This document shows positions 47,168 to 56,314 of a stretch of DNA of 64,000 nt, piece after piece. The stretch is taken from NCBI RefSeq assembly GCF_015667585.1, contig NZ_JADPEG010000004.1, positions 62,001 to 126,000 on the forward strand, in the 5' to 3' direction. The position numbers and the translations under genes are program-made. The stretch is from Clostridium sp. D33t1_170424_F3. GTDB taxonomy: Bacteria; Bacillota; Clostridia; Oscillospirales; Acutalibacteraceae. Numbering within the stretch: the stretch's first letter is position 1; each line of letters begins with the position of its first letter. The notes under the pieces are model-generated. The model did no database searches. It saw nothing but the letters and a program-made list of their open reading frames with translations, and was not told the origin of the DNA.

Positions 47168-47272
47168 TTATTCACTGCAGCTGTCGTAAATCCGCATGGC
47201 GTCGATACACACGGCTTCTTTAAAATCTGCACCTGGCTCCTGCGGGGTGCATCCGCAATTATTTTCATCCAT
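47168..47272 (-). pseudogene. 5' fragment of the conserved Cys-rich gene split by the prophage
   Basis: AGGAGG 7 nt upstream of the ATG at 47272 starts a frame reading MDENNCGCTPQEPGAD, FKEAVCIDAMRIYDSCS, then one phage-derived codon and a stop. Replacing the phage side by the sequence left of attL gives DSCS-DKDCLEDLRVYF without a frame break. The fragment itself is a 34-residue peptide that cannot be functional as the full protein. Confidence 0.9.
47172..47174. other. attR core of the prophage
   Basis: TCA at 47172-47174 is the copy of the 3-bp core at 6609-6611. Host gene sequence (5' part of the split gene) begins directly to its right. Confidence 0.85.
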
Positions 47273-47336
47273 GGTAAATCCTCCTAACATCTGAAATAAG
47301 GTGTTTGTTGTGCGATAAGACCTTGTTTCTCCTTAA

Positions 47337-47363
47337 CATTTTATGGAAGTGTGTTCTTTTTGT
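47337..47363 (-). promoter_or_regulatory. Weak sigma-K-like promoter of the split gene
   Basis: On the reverse strand AC (47362-47363), 16 nt, CATAAAATG (47337-47345), against the sporulation sigma-K consensus AC-N16-CATAnnnTA. One key base differs, so this is only a hint. No good vegetative promoter was seen. The rest of 47273-47494 has no gene. Confidence 0.25.
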
Positions 47364-47494
47364 TACAGGAATTTTAGAAAAGAAATAGAGCAACAGGGGA
47401 TTCGGCATCGTATAAAGGGATTATCTTTGGGCGAAACTTTTATCGGTTTACATAAAAGACCACGATTGTTCATATTGTATTCATAATTACTGTT

Positions 47495-47528
47495 TATAAT
47501 TTTAGCAGTCTCAAAGAAAGAGTGCTAA
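47495..47528 (+). promoter_or_regulatory. clpB promoter -10 and CIRCE (HrcA) operator
   Basis: TATAAT at 47495-47500 is followed by TTAGCAGTC-N9-GAGTGCTAA (47502-47528). The CIRCE consensus is TTAGCACTC-N9-GAGTGCTAA, so only one base differs. HrcA should repress clpB here at normal temperature. The -35 box is poor. Confidence 0.85.
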
Positions 47529-47585
47529 AAATAAAGCTTTAACTCCCATGGATGTTGAACGTTTTACAGATAGGAGGGGCAGAAT

Positions 47586-50195
47586 ATGAATGCTCAGAAG
47601 TTTACACAAAAATCCCTGGAGGCAATCCAGGAGGCGCAAAATCTTGCCATATCCAACCATAATATGCAGATTGAGGAGGAACATCTGGTTTGTGCATTGC
47701 TGCAGCAGCAAAACGGATTGATCCCACAGCTGTTGAAAAAGATGGGGATTGACAGCGTATCGGTGCAGCAGGCGGTGGAAGAGAAAATTTCCCGGATTCC
47801 GGGCGTCACGGGACCGGGGCGTGAAGCGGGTAAAATTTATGTTTCAGGCGATGTAGACGCAGTGCTGATTGCGGCGGAAAAAGAAGCCGACCGCATGAAG
47901 GACGAATATGTATCGGTAGAGCATATCATGCTTGCCGTTCTGAACAGGCCCAATCAGGCAATGCAGGATGTGTTGAAACGGTTTCATATTGAAAAAGATG
48001 CATTCCTGACGGCATTGTCCTCTGTGCGCGGCAATACCCGCGTGACAAGCGACAGTCCGGAGGAGACGTATGACGCGCTTTCCAAGTATGGGCAGGATCT
48101 GGTAGAGCTGGCAAAGAATCATAAGCTGGATCCTGTGATTGGCCGCGATTCGGAAATCCGCAATGTGATCCGCATCCTGTCCCGTAAAACCAAGAATAAC
48201 CCTGTACTGATTGGAGAACCCGGCGTTGGAAAAACGGCGATTGCGGAAGGCCTGGCGCTGCGCATTGTGCGCGGCGATGTACCGAACAACCTGAAAGACC
48301 GCAAGCTGTTTTCTCTTGACATGGGCGCGCTGATCGCCGGTGCAAAGTTCCGCGGCGAATTTGAAGAGCGATTGAAGGCGGTCTTAAACGAGGTCAAAAA
48401 GAGCGAAGGCCGAATCATTCTGTTTATCGATGAGCTGCATACGATTGTGGGCGCGGGCAAAACAGAGGGCTCCATGGATGCCGGCAACCTGCTCAAGCCA
48501 ATGCTGGCGCGGGGAGAGCTGCACTGCATCGGCGCCACGACATTGAACGAGTACCATCAATACATTGAGAAGGATCCGGCGCTCGAACGCCGCTTCCAAC
48601 CTGTCATGGTGGATGAGCCGACGGTAGAGGACACCGTATCAATTCTGCGTGGCTTGAAGGAGCGTTACGAGGTGTTTCACGGCGTCAAAATTCAGGACCA
48701 GGCATTGATTGCCGCTGCGGTTCTTTCCAACCGTTATATCTCCGACCGATTCCTGCCGGATAAAGCGATTGACCTGGTGGATGAAGCCTGCGCGATGGTG
48801 CGCACGGAGATCGACTCCATGCCGACGGAGTTGGACGAGATTTCCCGTAAGATCATGCAGCATGAAATTGAAGAAGCGGCTTTGAAGAAGGATACTGACC
48901 CGCTGACGCAGGAGCATTTGAAAGAGATTCAAAAAGAATTGGCGGACCTGCAAGAACAGTTTAAAGAAATGAAGGCCAAATGGGAAAATGAGAAACAGGC
49001 GATCAGCAAGGTGCAAAAGCTGCGCGAGGAGATTGAGCAGGTCAACGCAGAAATTGAGAAAGCGGAGCGCGAATACGATCTGAACAAAGCCGCGGAATAC
49101 AAGTACGGTAAGCTTCCTGATTTGCAGAAGCAGCTTGCCGAAGAGGAGCGTGTCGCGGAGGAAAGCCAGTCTTCCGATTCCAGTCTTCTGCGCGACAAAG
49201 TAACCGACGAGGAGATTGCAAAGATTATCGCGCGCTGGACCGGCATTCCGGTTGCGAAGCTGATGGAAAGTGAACGCGAAAAGCTGCTGCACCTCGACGA
49301 TATCCTGCACCAGCGTGTGATTGGACAGGATGAAGCTGTGCAGAAGGTCAGTGAAGCGATCCTGCGTTCCCGCGCGGGTATTCAGGACCCGAACCGCCCG
49401 ATCGGTTCGTTCCTGTTCCTGGGCCCGACCGGCGTCGGTAAAACGGAGCTGGCGAAGGCGTTGGCGCAGTCGTTGTTTGACGACGAACACAACATTGTGC
49501 GCATCGATATGACCGAGTATATGGAGAAATTCTCCGTGTCCCGCCTGATTGGAGCGCCTCCGGGATACGTTGGCTATGAGGAAGGCGGTCAGCTGACCGA
49601 GGCAGTGCGCCGCAAGCCGTATTCCGTTGTACTTTTTGACGAGGTGGAAAAGGCGCACCCCGACGTGTTCAATATCCTGTTGCAGGTACTGGACGACGGG
49701 CGCATCACGGATTCTCAGGGCCGCACGGTGGATTTTAAAAATACCATCATCATCCTGACTTCCAATCTCGGTTCCAGTTATATCCTGGAGGGAATCGGGG
49801 AGGACGGACAGATCAGTGAAGCAGCTAAGGAACAGGTCAGCAATTTGCTGAAAACCCAGTTCCGCCCGGAGTTTCTCAACCGTTTGGATGAGATTGTGTT
49901 CTACAAGCCGCTGACCCGGTCGGAAATTTACCACATCGTGGACCTGCAGATTGCCGATCTGCGCCGCAGGCTGGAGGATAAGCAGCTTGGTGTCGAGCTG
50001 ACCGCTGTGGCAAAGGATTATATTGTGGACCAGGGTTATGATCCGGTTTACGGCGCGCGTCCGCTGAAGCGCTACATTCAGAGCAGGGTGGAGACGTTGA
50101 TTGCAAAACTGATCATTCAGGCCGAGTTGAAACCCCGTACCGTGCTGACCGTCGATTATGATGGAAACCAGCTGACAGTTTGCCCATCCAATTGA
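47586..50195 (+). CDS. clpB: ClpB disaggregase
   Basis: 869 residues. The N-domain is followed by NBD1 with GEPGVGKT (about 209-216), the long coiled middle domain (about 400-530) that defines ClpB, and NBD2 with GPTGVGKT (about 613-620). The C-terminus has [10 protein letters not shown]. It threads aggregated proteins with DnaK. AGGAGG stands upstream of the ATG. Regulated by the CIRCE element 58 bp upstream; a strong terminator follows. Confidence 0.97.
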   Translation: MNAQKFTQKSLEAIQEAQNLAISNHNMQIEEEHLVCALLQQQNGLIPQLLKKMGIDSVSVQQAVEEKISRIPGVTGPGREAGKIYVSGDVDAVLIAAEKEADRMKDEYVSVEHIMLAVLNRPNQAMQDVLKRFHIEKDAFLTALSSVRGNTRVTSDSPEETYDALSKYGQDLVELAKNHKLDPVIGRDSEIRNVIRILSRKTKNNPVLIGEPGVGKTAIAEGLALRIVRGDVPNNLKDRKLFSLDMGALIAGAKFRGEFEERLKAVLNEVKKSEGRIILFIDELHTIVGAGKTEGSMDAGNLLKPMLARGELHCIGATTLNEYHQYIEKDPALERRFQPVMVDEPTVEDTVSILRGLKERYEVFHGVKIQDQALIAAAVLSNRYISDRFLPDKAIDLVDEACAMVRTEIDSMPTELDEISRKIMQHEIEEAALKKDTDPLTQEHLKEIQKELADLQEQFKEMKAKWENEKQAISKVQKLREEIEQVNAEIEKAEREYDLNKAAEYKYGKLPDLQKQLAEEERVAEESQSSDSSLLRDKVTDEEIAKIIARWTGIPVAKLMESEREKLLHLDDILHQRVIGQDEAVQKVSEAILRSRAGIQDPNRPIGSFLFLGPTGVGKTELAKALAQSLFDDEHNIVRIDMTEYMEKFSVSRLIGAPPGYVGYEEGGQLTEAVRRKPYSVVLFDEVEKAHPDVFNILLQVLDDGRITDSQGRTVDFKNTIIILTSNLGSSYILEGIGEDGQISEAAKEQVSNLLKTQFRPEFLNRLDEIVFYKPLTRSEIYHIVDLQIADLRRRLEDKQLGVELTAVAKDYIVDQGYDPVYGARPLKRYIQSRVETLIAKLIIQAELKPRTVLTVDYDGNQLTVCPSN

Positions 50196-50212
50196 TAACA
50201 GCCGCATTTTTA

Positions 50213-50252
50213 CCCTCGTCTTGCGCCGGGTGCGTAAGACGAGGGCATTTTT
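50213..50252 (+). terminator. Terminator after clpB
   Basis: CCCTCGTCTT (50213-50222) pairs with AAGACGAGGG (about 50236-50245), followed by CATTTTTC. Confidence 0.88.
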
Positions 50253-50277
50253 CATCTAAACGCCGAAGGGGAATTGC

Positions 50278-50306
50278 TTGTACATTCCACGGGAATGCGA
50301 TATAAT
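50278..50306 (+). promoter_or_regulatory. Promoter of the xpaC-telA operon
   Basis: TTGTAC (50278-50283), 17 bp, TATAAT (50301-50306), 45 bp before the start codon. Confidence 0.8.
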
Positions 50307-50351
50307 AGGACTTACATTCGATTGCTGTGAAAAGCATCACGGAGGAATGTC

Positions 50352-51530
50352 ATGAAAGATAAGCAACCTTTTGAGGATTTAGAGAGACAGCTTTCCGATT
50401 TGGGGGACCAGATCAATCAAACCGTAAAAGACGCGCTGCATTCGGAGGGATTTGAGGAGCTCAAGGACTCTGTCCGTTCTGTTGGAAAAGATGTCAGCCG
50501 GTCCGTTAAGAGGTCGGTTCGGGAGAGCGTCCGGGGAAGCAAAAGAAGGCCCTATGTGAAAAGTGCATCAACCCCGGTGGAGCCGCCACCTGTGGTGCGT
50601 GTGATGCGCAAGCCGGTGGGAAATGTATCCGGGGTTTTGATGCAGGTATTCGGCCTGTTGGGTGCGATCCCCACAGGCATTGCGCTGCTGGTTCTGACGG
50701 CGCTTTTTTTTGCTGGTCCCATGGGCGCTGTTCCCTATGCCATTGCCGCGTCCTGTACGGCTCCGGTGTGTTTGGGAAGTATTGTGCTGACTGCCTGCGG
50801 CAAGAGCAGGCGCCGCCGCGCGCAGCGTTTTATGCGGTATCAGGCGCAGTTGGGCGGCGATTCTTATTGTTCCATTCAACAGCTGGCCGCTTCAGTCGGG
50901 GAGTCCAGGGAATTTGTCGTAAAGGACTTGCGTAAGATGATCCAAAGGGGCATGTTTCCCGAGGGGCATATCGATGAGCAGCAGACCTGCCTGATGGTGA
51001 CAAACGAGACTTACCAACAGTATTTACAGGCGCAGGAAAGCGCCAAACGCCGTTTACAGGGTGAGGAGCAAAAACAGGACTCTGCGGCGCAGGACGGCGA
51101 TCTGGAGGCCGCGATCGCCGAGGGGCGTGATTATATCTGGCAGATCAGAGAAGCGAACCGGGCTATTCCAGAGCCGGAAATCTCTGAAGAGCTGGACCGT
51201 CTGGGGGAGATATCCTCCAAAATTTTCAGCCATGTGGAGAGTCATCCGGAAAAGCTGCCGGAAATCCGCAGATTTATGCAATACTACCTGCCCACAACTT
51301 TGAAACTGGTAAAAGCGTACCGAGAGTTCAACGAACAGCCGGTTCAAGGGGAAAACATCTCCAATACCAAGCTGGAAATCTGCCGCGCGCTGCATACAAT
51401 TAATAAGGCGTTTGAAAACCTGCTGGACAGTTTGTTCCAGAACGAGGCATTGGATATTTCAACGGATATTTCCGCGCTGAAAACAATGCTGGCGCAGGAG
51501 GGGCTGACGGAAGATCAGTTCCATCAATGA
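50352..51530 (+). CDS. xpaC: XpaC-like protein (5-bromo-4-chloroindolyl phosphate hydrolysis family)
   Basis: 392 residues. A charged N-terminus (DLGDQINQTVKDALHSEGFE) precedes two TM segments (GLLGAIPTGIALLVLTALFF and PYAIAASCTAPVCLGSIVLT). The C-terminal cytoplasmic part is helical (YLPTTLKLVKAYREFNEQPV), as in XpaC. It is paired with telA 25 bp downstream, the conserved XpaC-TelA operon linked to envelope stress tolerance. The enzyme name is historical and not supported by a visible active site. Confidence 0.85.
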   Translation: MKDKQPFEDLERQLSDLGDQINQTVKDALHSEGFEELKDSVRSVGKDVSRSVKRSVRESVRGSKRRPYVKSASTPVEPPPVVRVMRKPVGNVSGVLMQVFGLLGAIPTGIALLVLTALFFAGPMGAVPYAIAASCTAPVCLGSIVLTACGKSRRRRAQRFMRYQAQLGGDSYCSIQQLAASVGESREFVVKDLRKMIQRGMFPEGHIDEQQTCLMVTNETYQQYLQAQESAKRRLQGEEQKQDSAAQDGDLEAAIAEGRDYIWQIREANRAIPEPEISEELDRLGEISSKIFSHVESHPEKLPEIRRFMQYYLPTTLKLVKAYREFNEQPVQGENISNTKLEICRALHTINKAFENLLDSLFQNEALDISTDISALKTMLAQEGLTEDQFHQ

Positions 51531-51555
51531 ACCAAAATGATCGGAGGATAACACC

Positions 51556-52692
51556 ATGGATGATATGCTGCAGGAAAGCCCTACATTGACCTTTGAGCCC
51601 TTCAAGGAGGAAACCCCGTCCGTGCTGCAAAAGGCTCCGGAGAAGGAGCCTGTGCCCGCGTTTGACGACAGTATGCTGACCCCGGAAGAGCGCCAAATGG
51701 TGGACAGCTTCGCGTCGCAGATCGACCTGCATAACACCAGTATGATTTTGCAGTTTGGCGCGGGCGCGCAGAAAAAGATGGCGGACTTCTCTGAAACCGC
51801 TTTGAACAAGGTTCGAACCAAGGATTTGGGCGAGGTGGGCGAGATGCTCTCCAGCGTTGTCTCCGAGCTGAAGAGCTTTGACGTGGAAGAGGAAGAAAAG
51901 GGCGTCTTTGGCTTTTTTAAGCGCAGCGCCAATAAGATCAATGCGATGAAGGCGAAGTACGACCGCGCAGAGGTGAACGTGGAAAAAATCTGCCATGTTC
52001 TGGAGGGCCATCAGGTTCAGTTGCTCAAGGACGTCGCCATGCTGGATAAAATGTATGAAATGAACAAGGTCTACTTTAAAGAACTGTCCATGTACATTCT
52101 GGCGGGCAAAAAAAAGTTGGCGCAGGTACAGGGCGAAGAGCTCCCCGCGCTGGTGGCGAAGGCGCAGCAGTCCGGGCTGCCGGAGGATGCGCAGGCGGCG
52201 AACGACCTTGCTTCCCTCTGCAACCGATTTGACAAAAAGCTGCACGACCTGGAGCTGACGCGGATGATTTCCATCCAGATGGCGCCGGAAATCCGTTTGG
52301 TGCAGAACAACGATACGCAGATGTCGGATAAAATTCAGTCCACACTGGTCAACACCATTCCGCTCTGGAAGAGCCAGATGGCGCTGGCGTTGGGGATTGC
52401 GCATTCTCAGCAGGCGGCGCAGGCGCAGCGCCAGGTTACCGATATGACGAACGAGCTGTTGCGCAAAAACGCATCTACGCTGAAAATGGCGACGGTAGAG
52501 ACGGCAAAGGAATCGGAGCGCGGCATCGTCGATATTGAAACGCTGCGCGCTACCAATGAAAGCCTGATTTCCACACTGGACGAAGTGGTTCGCATCCAGG
52601 AGGAAGGCCGCCAGAAGCGCCGTGAGGCGGAGGCGGAAATCGGACGACTGGAAGGCGAGCTGAAACAGAAGCTCCTGCAGATCAGGGGATAA
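51556..52692 (+). CDS. telA: TelA family toxic anion resistance protein
   Basis: 378 residues, nearly all helical. SQIDLHNTSMILQFGAGAQK near residue 55, LDKMYEMNKVYFKELSMYIL and TIPLWKSQMALALGIAHSQQ are TelA/KlaA signatures. The family is tied to tellurite, nisin and other envelope-stress resistance. It is cytoplasmic and probably works with XpaC. CGGAGG precedes the ATG; a terminator follows. Confidence 0.92.
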   Translation: MDDMLQESPTLTFEPFKEETPSVLQKAPEKEPVPAFDDSMLTPEERQMVDSFASQIDLHNTSMILQFGAGAQKKMADFSETALNKVRTKDLGEVGEMLSSVVSELKSFDVEEEEKGVFGFFKRSANKINAMKAKYDRAEVNVEKICHVLEGHQVQLLKDVAMLDKMYEMNKVYFKELSMYILAGKKKLAQVQGEELPALVAKAQQSGLPEDAQAANDLASLCNRFDKKLHDLELTRMISIQMAPEIRLVQNNDTQMSDKIQSTLVNTIPLWKSQMALALGIAHSQQAAQAQRQVTDMTNELLRKNASTLKMATVETAKESERGIVDIETLRATNESLISTLDEVVRIQEEGRQKRREAEAEIGRLEGELKQKLLQIRG

Positions 52693-52707
52693 AAGCGAAT
52701 AAATTGA

Positions 52708-52740
52708 CGATCCCCCCGCCAAAGGCGGGGGGATCGTTCT
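52708..52740 (+). terminator. Terminator after telA
   Basis: CGATCCCCCCGCC (52708-52720), loop AAA, GGCGGGGGGATCG (52724-52736), then TTCTT. Perfect 13-bp stem. Confidence 0.88.
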
Positions 52741-52804
52741 TATACTGCCGAATTTTTGTACAAAACATGCGTTGTAATATAGACCTTGTTGTATGGAACT
52801 CTTT

Positions 52805-53542
52805 TCAGCGGGAGCAGTAAGCGCGGATGGCCTCCACGATAAAGCGGGTCAGGCTGTCACCGTATAGGTCGATGTTCTGCTGAAACCGCGCGTCCGCAAG
52901 ATACATTTCTCCCAATCCCATCAACATCTCGTCGCTGCATGCGTAAAAATTGCGGGAAAGGTACGATTGATAAGCCGCGACGGTTTTCTGCACGGCGGAG
53001 CTGTCGGGAGCCTGGTCCATGTTCGCGGCAAAGGACTGAAATAGCGATTCCATTTCCTTTTGCACACAATCCCAGTCCTCTTTGGTATAACCTGCGGTTT
53101 TGCGCTGGCTTTCCTGATAGGCTTCCGTATTTCCCCAGCGTTCCTTTACCTCCTGTGCATATTCCCTTTGTGCCGCTTCAATCGCGTTGTTGTCAAATTC
53201 TTTTAAGCTCATCTCTTTTTCTCCTTTCAAAATGCTGTCGATCAGGTCGATCAGCCCCTCCAGACGTTCCTTTTTCATGTGGAGCAGGGAACGATGGCGG
53301 GTCAGCGCCTGGTTTGCGTCAAAGGAGGGACAATCCAAAATGGATTGGATTTCCTGCAGGGGAAAGTCCAGCTCCCGGAAAAACAGAATCTGTTGCAGGC
53401 GGGCGATTTCCTCCGGCCCATATAGACGATACCCGGCCTCGGTGGTCTCCGCCGGATGTAAAAGCCCGATTTCATCGTAATAATGCAGTGTGCGCACACT
53501 GACGCCGCAGAGCCGGGAAATTTCCTTGACGGTTTGTTTCAT
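52805..53542 (-). CDS. MerR-family regulator with TipAS ligand domain
   Basis: 245 residues. The MerR DNA-binding part has TVKEISRLCGVSVRTLHYYD and GYRLYGPEEIARLQQILFFR. The C-terminal TipAS-like part has WGNTEAYQESQRKTAGYTKE and a long acidic end. Such proteins bind thiopeptides or other ligands and twist promoters with long spacers. The ATG at 53542 has AGGAGT upstream. Its own promoter has a 19-bp spacer with a dyad, so it is probably autoregulated. Confidence 0.92.
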   Translation of the reverse strand: MKQTVKEISRLCGVSVRTLHYYDEIGLLHPAETTEAGYRLYGPEEIARLQQILFFRELDFPLQEIQSILDCPSFDANQALTRHRSLLHMKKERLEGLIDLIDSILKGEKEMSLKEFDNNAIEAAQREYAQEVKERWGNTEAYQESQRKTAGYTKEDWDCVQKEMESLFQSFAANMDQAPDSSAVQKTVAAYQSYLSRNFYACSDEMLMGLGEMYLADARFQQNIDLYGDSLTRFIVEAIRAYCSR

Positions 53543-53566
53543 GTGATTCACTCCTTTGCTGCACTC

Positions 53567-53597
53567 AGCATAATCGATGACGTAACGTCAGAGTCAA
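53567..53597 (-). promoter_or_regulatory. MerR-type promoter with 19-bp spacer and dyad
   Basis: On the reverse strand TTGACT (53592-53597), 19 bp, TATGCT (53567-53572). TGACGTAACGTCA at 53578-53590 is a perfect dyad within the spacer, the binding geometry of MerR regulators. Confidence 0.85.
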
Positions 53598-53678
53598 GCG
53601 TTTTTTTAATATGACAGAAGTTGTCCGGTTTTTCTGTTATACTTAATAGCAGGAGAAAGAGAGAAGGGAAATATTTTT

Positions 53679-54599
53679 ATGCAGATACATCGCCTGTTTG
53701 AAATCGTCTATTTGCTGATGGAGCGCGGCTCCGTCACGGCGGCAAAGCTTGCGGAACATTTTGAGGTTTCCACACGGACCATCTATCGGGATATTGATAC
53801 ATTGTCCGGCGCGGGCATTCCGATCTACGCAAGCAAGGGGCGCGGCGGAGGGATCCAGCTTCTGCCCAATTTTGTGCTGAATAAGTCGCTGCTGTCCGAA
53901 TCGGAGCAGGACGAAATCCTGTTTGCGCTGCAGAGCCTGCAGGCTACGAACGCCGTACAGAGCCAGCAGACGCTCACCCGGCTCAGCGGCCTGTTCCGCC
54001 GGAGCAGTGTGGACTGGATTGATGTGGACTTTTCCCGTTGGGGCGGCGGAGAATGGGAGAGGCAGAAATTTGTCTCTTTGAAAACCGCGATTTTAGAAAG
54101 CCGCGCAGTCGAGTTTGTCTATTATAACGGGGCCGGAGAGAAAAGCGAACGGAGAGCAGAGCCGGTCAAGCTGCGATTTAAAAACAATAGCTGGTATTTG
54201 CAGGCCTATTGCCTGTCCAAGCGGGCGTTTCGCACGTTTAAAATCAGCCGTATGCAGGATGTGCGGGTGTTAGATCAATCCATTGAACCGAGGAGCATGC
54301 CCGTTCCAGATTTGGAAATGCAGGAAACGGCGTGCGACTGCCTGGTCCAGGTGGAGCTGGTGTTTTCTCCCAAGGTGGCGTTTCGATTATTTGACGAATT
54401 TGCGCCGGATCAGATACAGAAGAGGGAAGACGGAAGTTTTTTTGTGACCGCTCAATATCCGGGGGACGACTGGCTGTGCAGTTACCTGCTGTCCTTTGGG
54501 GAGCATGTAAAGGTGATTTCGCCGTCCTACCTGCAAGGGCTTTTGCAGGAGCAAGCCAAACGCATCATCGACCAATACCAAACAGAACAAAAGTTTTAA
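53679..54599 (+). CDS. YafY-type regulator: HTH plus WYL domain
   Basis: 306 residues. The N-terminal winged HTH has LMERGSVTAAKLAEHFEVST and RTIYRDIDTLSGAGIPIYAS. The WYL domain (about 135-225) has FVYYNGAGEKSERRAEPVKL and WYLQAYCLSKRAFRTFKISR. WYL domains sense ligands, often nucleic-acid related. The GyrI-like gene follows at 100 bp on the same strand, a frequent pairing. Confidence 0.92.
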   Translation: MQIHRLFEIVYLLMERGSVTAAKLAEHFEVSTRTIYRDIDTLSGAGIPIYASKGRGGGIQLLPNFVLNKSLLSESEQDEILFALQSLQATNAVQSQQTLTRLSGLFRRSSVDWIDVDFSRWGGGEWERQKFVSLKTAILESRAVEFVYYNGAGEKSERRAEPVKLRFKNNSWYLQAYCLSKRAFRTFKISRMQDVRVLDQSIEPRSMPVPDLEMQETACDCLVQVELVFSPKVAFRLFDEFAPDQIQKREDGSFFVTAQYPGDDWLCSYLLSFGEHVKVISPSYLQGLLQEQAKRIIDQYQTEQKF

Positions 54600-54698
54600 C
54601 TCTTTTTCTATATGACATCCTGTTGTCCAGTTATGTGGTCTATACTACAGACAGAAAACGGGAACGCCAATAGGTTTCCCGGGAAAAGTGAGGAAATA

Positions 54699-55409
54699 AT
54701 GATGAATTATGAAGTCGTAACACTGCAGGAGAAAACATTGACGGGCATTTGGGTACGCACGGATAATGAAGAACCGGAAATGATGGAGAAGATCGGCGGT
54801 TTGTGGCAGCGTTTCTTTGGAGGAGACCTGGAGAAGATCCCCAACAGGAAAGGAGAAACAATCTACGGCCTGTATACCAACTATCAGAAAGATAATACGA
54901 ACGTCTATGACGCAGTCGTCTGCTGTGAAACGGACGGTTTACAGGAGGTTTCCGGCGCGTTTAAGAGTGTGGTGGTTCCGGCGGGAAAATATGCAAAGTT
55001 TACCTTCCACGGCGACGCGGAAAAGGATACGGGCGCTTTTTGGAAGGAAGTCTGGAATACGCCGCTTGCGCGCAGCTTCACCTGTGATTTTGAAGAGTAT
55101 CCGCCCTGTGCGGACTGCCGCAACGCGGAAATTTATATTTATGTGGCGCTGGCAGATTTCTGCCAGAGCTGCGGTATGCCGATGACGGAAGCGGAGCACT
55201 ATGGTACCAATGCGGACGGAAGCAAAAATGAAGAATATTGCTGCTATTGTTATAAAGACGGCGCTTTCACGGCGGATTGCACCATGGAGCAGATGATCAA
55301 CTTTTGCCTGAATATAGGCATGGAGTCTGGTATGTATACGGACAGGGAAGCGGCAAAAAAAGAAATGATGCTGTATTTCCCCGCGTTGAGCCGTTGGAAA
55401 AACGCATAA
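54699..55409 (+). CDS. GyrI-like effector-binding domain fused to a zinc ribbon
   Basis: 236 residues. The first 155 residues ([40 protein letters not shown]) are a GyrI/AraC effector-binding domain. The rest ([40 protein letters not shown]) is a putative zinc ribbon as in zf-ribbon_2. Both parts are known to occur together in Firmicutes. It probably binds a small ligand; the pairing with the WYL regulator suggests shared control. GAGG precedes the ATG at 54699. Confidence 0.85.
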   Translation: MMNYEVVTLQEKTLTGIWVRTDNEEPEMMEKIGGLWQRFFGGDLEKIPNRKGETIYGLYTNYQKDNTNVYDAVVCCETDGLQEVSGAFKSVVVPAGKYAKFTFHGDAEKDTGAFWKEVWNTPLARSFTCDFEEYPPCADCRNAEIYIYVALADFCQSCGMPMTEAEHYGTNADGSKNEEYCCYCYKDGAFTADCTMEQMINFCLNIGMESGMYTDREAAKKEMMLYFPALSRWKNA

Positions 55410-55479
55410 TGATGGAGCTTGCATCAGGTCTTTGACCGTGGTAAGATGGAGAAAATGGTTCAGGAAAGGGACGTTGCAA

Positions 55480-55896
55480 ATGAAATCTTACCGAAAAGAA
55501 CTGTGGTTCCATATTCCCTCCCGCAGAGGATTAGTCAATATCACACCGCAGGTAGAAGCGGCCTTGCGGGAAAGCGGGATCAAAGAGGGGCTGATCCTGG
55601 TCAATGCGATGAACATCACGGCGAGCGTTTTTATCAACGACGACGAGTCCGGACTGCATCACGACTATGAGGTCTGGCTGGAAAAACTGGCGCCGGAAAA
55701 GCCCTACAGCCAGTACTGCCACAACGGCTTTGAGGACAATGCGGACGCGCATCTGAAGCGTACAGTCATGGGCCGTGAAGTGGTGGTGGCGGTTACCGAA
55801 GGCAGGCTGGATTTTGGCACCTGGGAACAGATTTTTTATTTTGAGTTCGATGGAAAACGCGACAAACATGCGTTGGTTAAGATCATTGGCGAATAA
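55480..55896 (+). CDS. YjbQ/UPF0047 family protein
   Basis: 138 residues. [40 protein letters not shown] and [20 protein letters not shown] are family signatures; the usual conserved His and Asp are seen, and the length is typical. Members have been reported as secondary thiamine-phosphate synthases, but the cellular role is uncertain. AGGAAAGGGA precedes the ATG. Confidence 0.88.
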   Translation: MKSYRKELWFHIPSRRGLVNITPQVEAALRESGIKEGLILVNAMNITASVFINDDESGLHHDYEVWLEKLAPEKPYSQYCHNGFEDNADAHLKRTVMGREVVVAVTEGRLDFGTWEQIFYFEFDGKRDKHALVKIIGE

Positions 55897-55942
55897 AAAA
55901 TCAGGGAAAAATTGAGGTCATCGGTCGTGTTGACAAGCGTTA

Positions 55943-56073
55943 TGCCCGCCAGGTTGGTAATTGGCGCGGAAAATGCGGCGGATAGGTCAATGTTCCCACA
56001 GGGGCGGGCAGTAAACTTTCGTTGAACAGAGAATCCCCGGCTACAGGCTTTTAAACTGTAGCCGGGGATTTTT
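55943..56073 (+). ncRNA. Possible structured RNA ending in a strong terminator
   Basis: TGCCCGCC (55943-55950) pairs with GGCGGGCA (56003-56010), enclosing about 52 GC-rich nt. A perfect 15-bp terminator follows (56032-56046 with 56056-56070, tail TTTTT). The terminator is certain; that the part before it is an independent RNA is a guess. It could be just the 3' UTR of the YjbQ gene. No known riboswitch was recognised. Confidence 0.35.
56032..56073 (+). terminator. Terminator downstream of the YjbQ-family gene
   Basis: AATCCCCGGCTACAG (56032-56046) and CTGTAGCCGGGGATT (56056-56070) form a perfect stem followed by T's. Confidence 0.9.
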
Positions 56074-56097
56074 CATAGTGAAACGAAGCGGAGGACA

Positions 56098-56196
56098 TTA
56101 GTCCTTTTTTCGGTGAGTAAAATAGGCCAGGACGCAGGCAAGTCCGCTACCAAGCGCTACCCATGGGAAAGCTGCACAGGCAAAGTCGAAAATCAT
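56098..56196 (-). CDS. Small membrane peptide, 32 aa
   Basis: MIFDFACAAFPWVALGSGLA then CVLAYFTHRKKD: one TM helix with a basic tail. AGGGGG lies 6-8 nt upstream of the ATG at 56196. Comparable 30-35 residue peptides with an early PW motif are seen in Clostridia; function unknown. Confidence 0.55.
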   Translation of the reverse strand: MIFDFACAAFPWVALGSGLACVLAYFTHRKKD

Positions 56197-56314
56197 AACA
56201 GATTTCCCCCTTCTATCAAACTGCGGTATGCGGCGGGTTTTATCGTTTCATAATGGTCTGGTGTTCTTTGGCATTTCACAGACTTTGCGTTCCTGAATAT
56301 GCGGTTTTTCCCTT

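Larger units (their letters stand above)
6609..47174. mobile_element. Integrated siphovirus-type prophage, about 40.6 kb
   Basis: The limits are set by the split host gene, whose halves rejoin in frame at the shared TCA core. Contents in order: serine integrase, lysogeny switch, small early genes, HUH initiator, RecU, PcfK/PcfJ, late regulator, terminase, portal, head, tail, lysis, then an accessory arm with a second recombinase, an SOS cassette and a sigma/anti-sigma pair. All structural modules look intact, with no broken phage gene seen, so it may be inducible. A later insertion of the 41.7-47.1 kb arm as a separate element cannot be excluded. Confidence 0.9.

Noticed and set aside
48639-50255. 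Long reverse frame of 538 codons opposite clpB
   Set aside because: It is a shadow of the clpB codon pattern: no ribosome site, no domain, and clpB is complete on the forward strand.
54612-54698. Longer start of the GyrI-like gene at 54612
   Set aside because: The extra residues (MTSCCPVMWSILQ) are unlike the family and no ribosome site precedes them; GAGG precedes the ATG at 54699.
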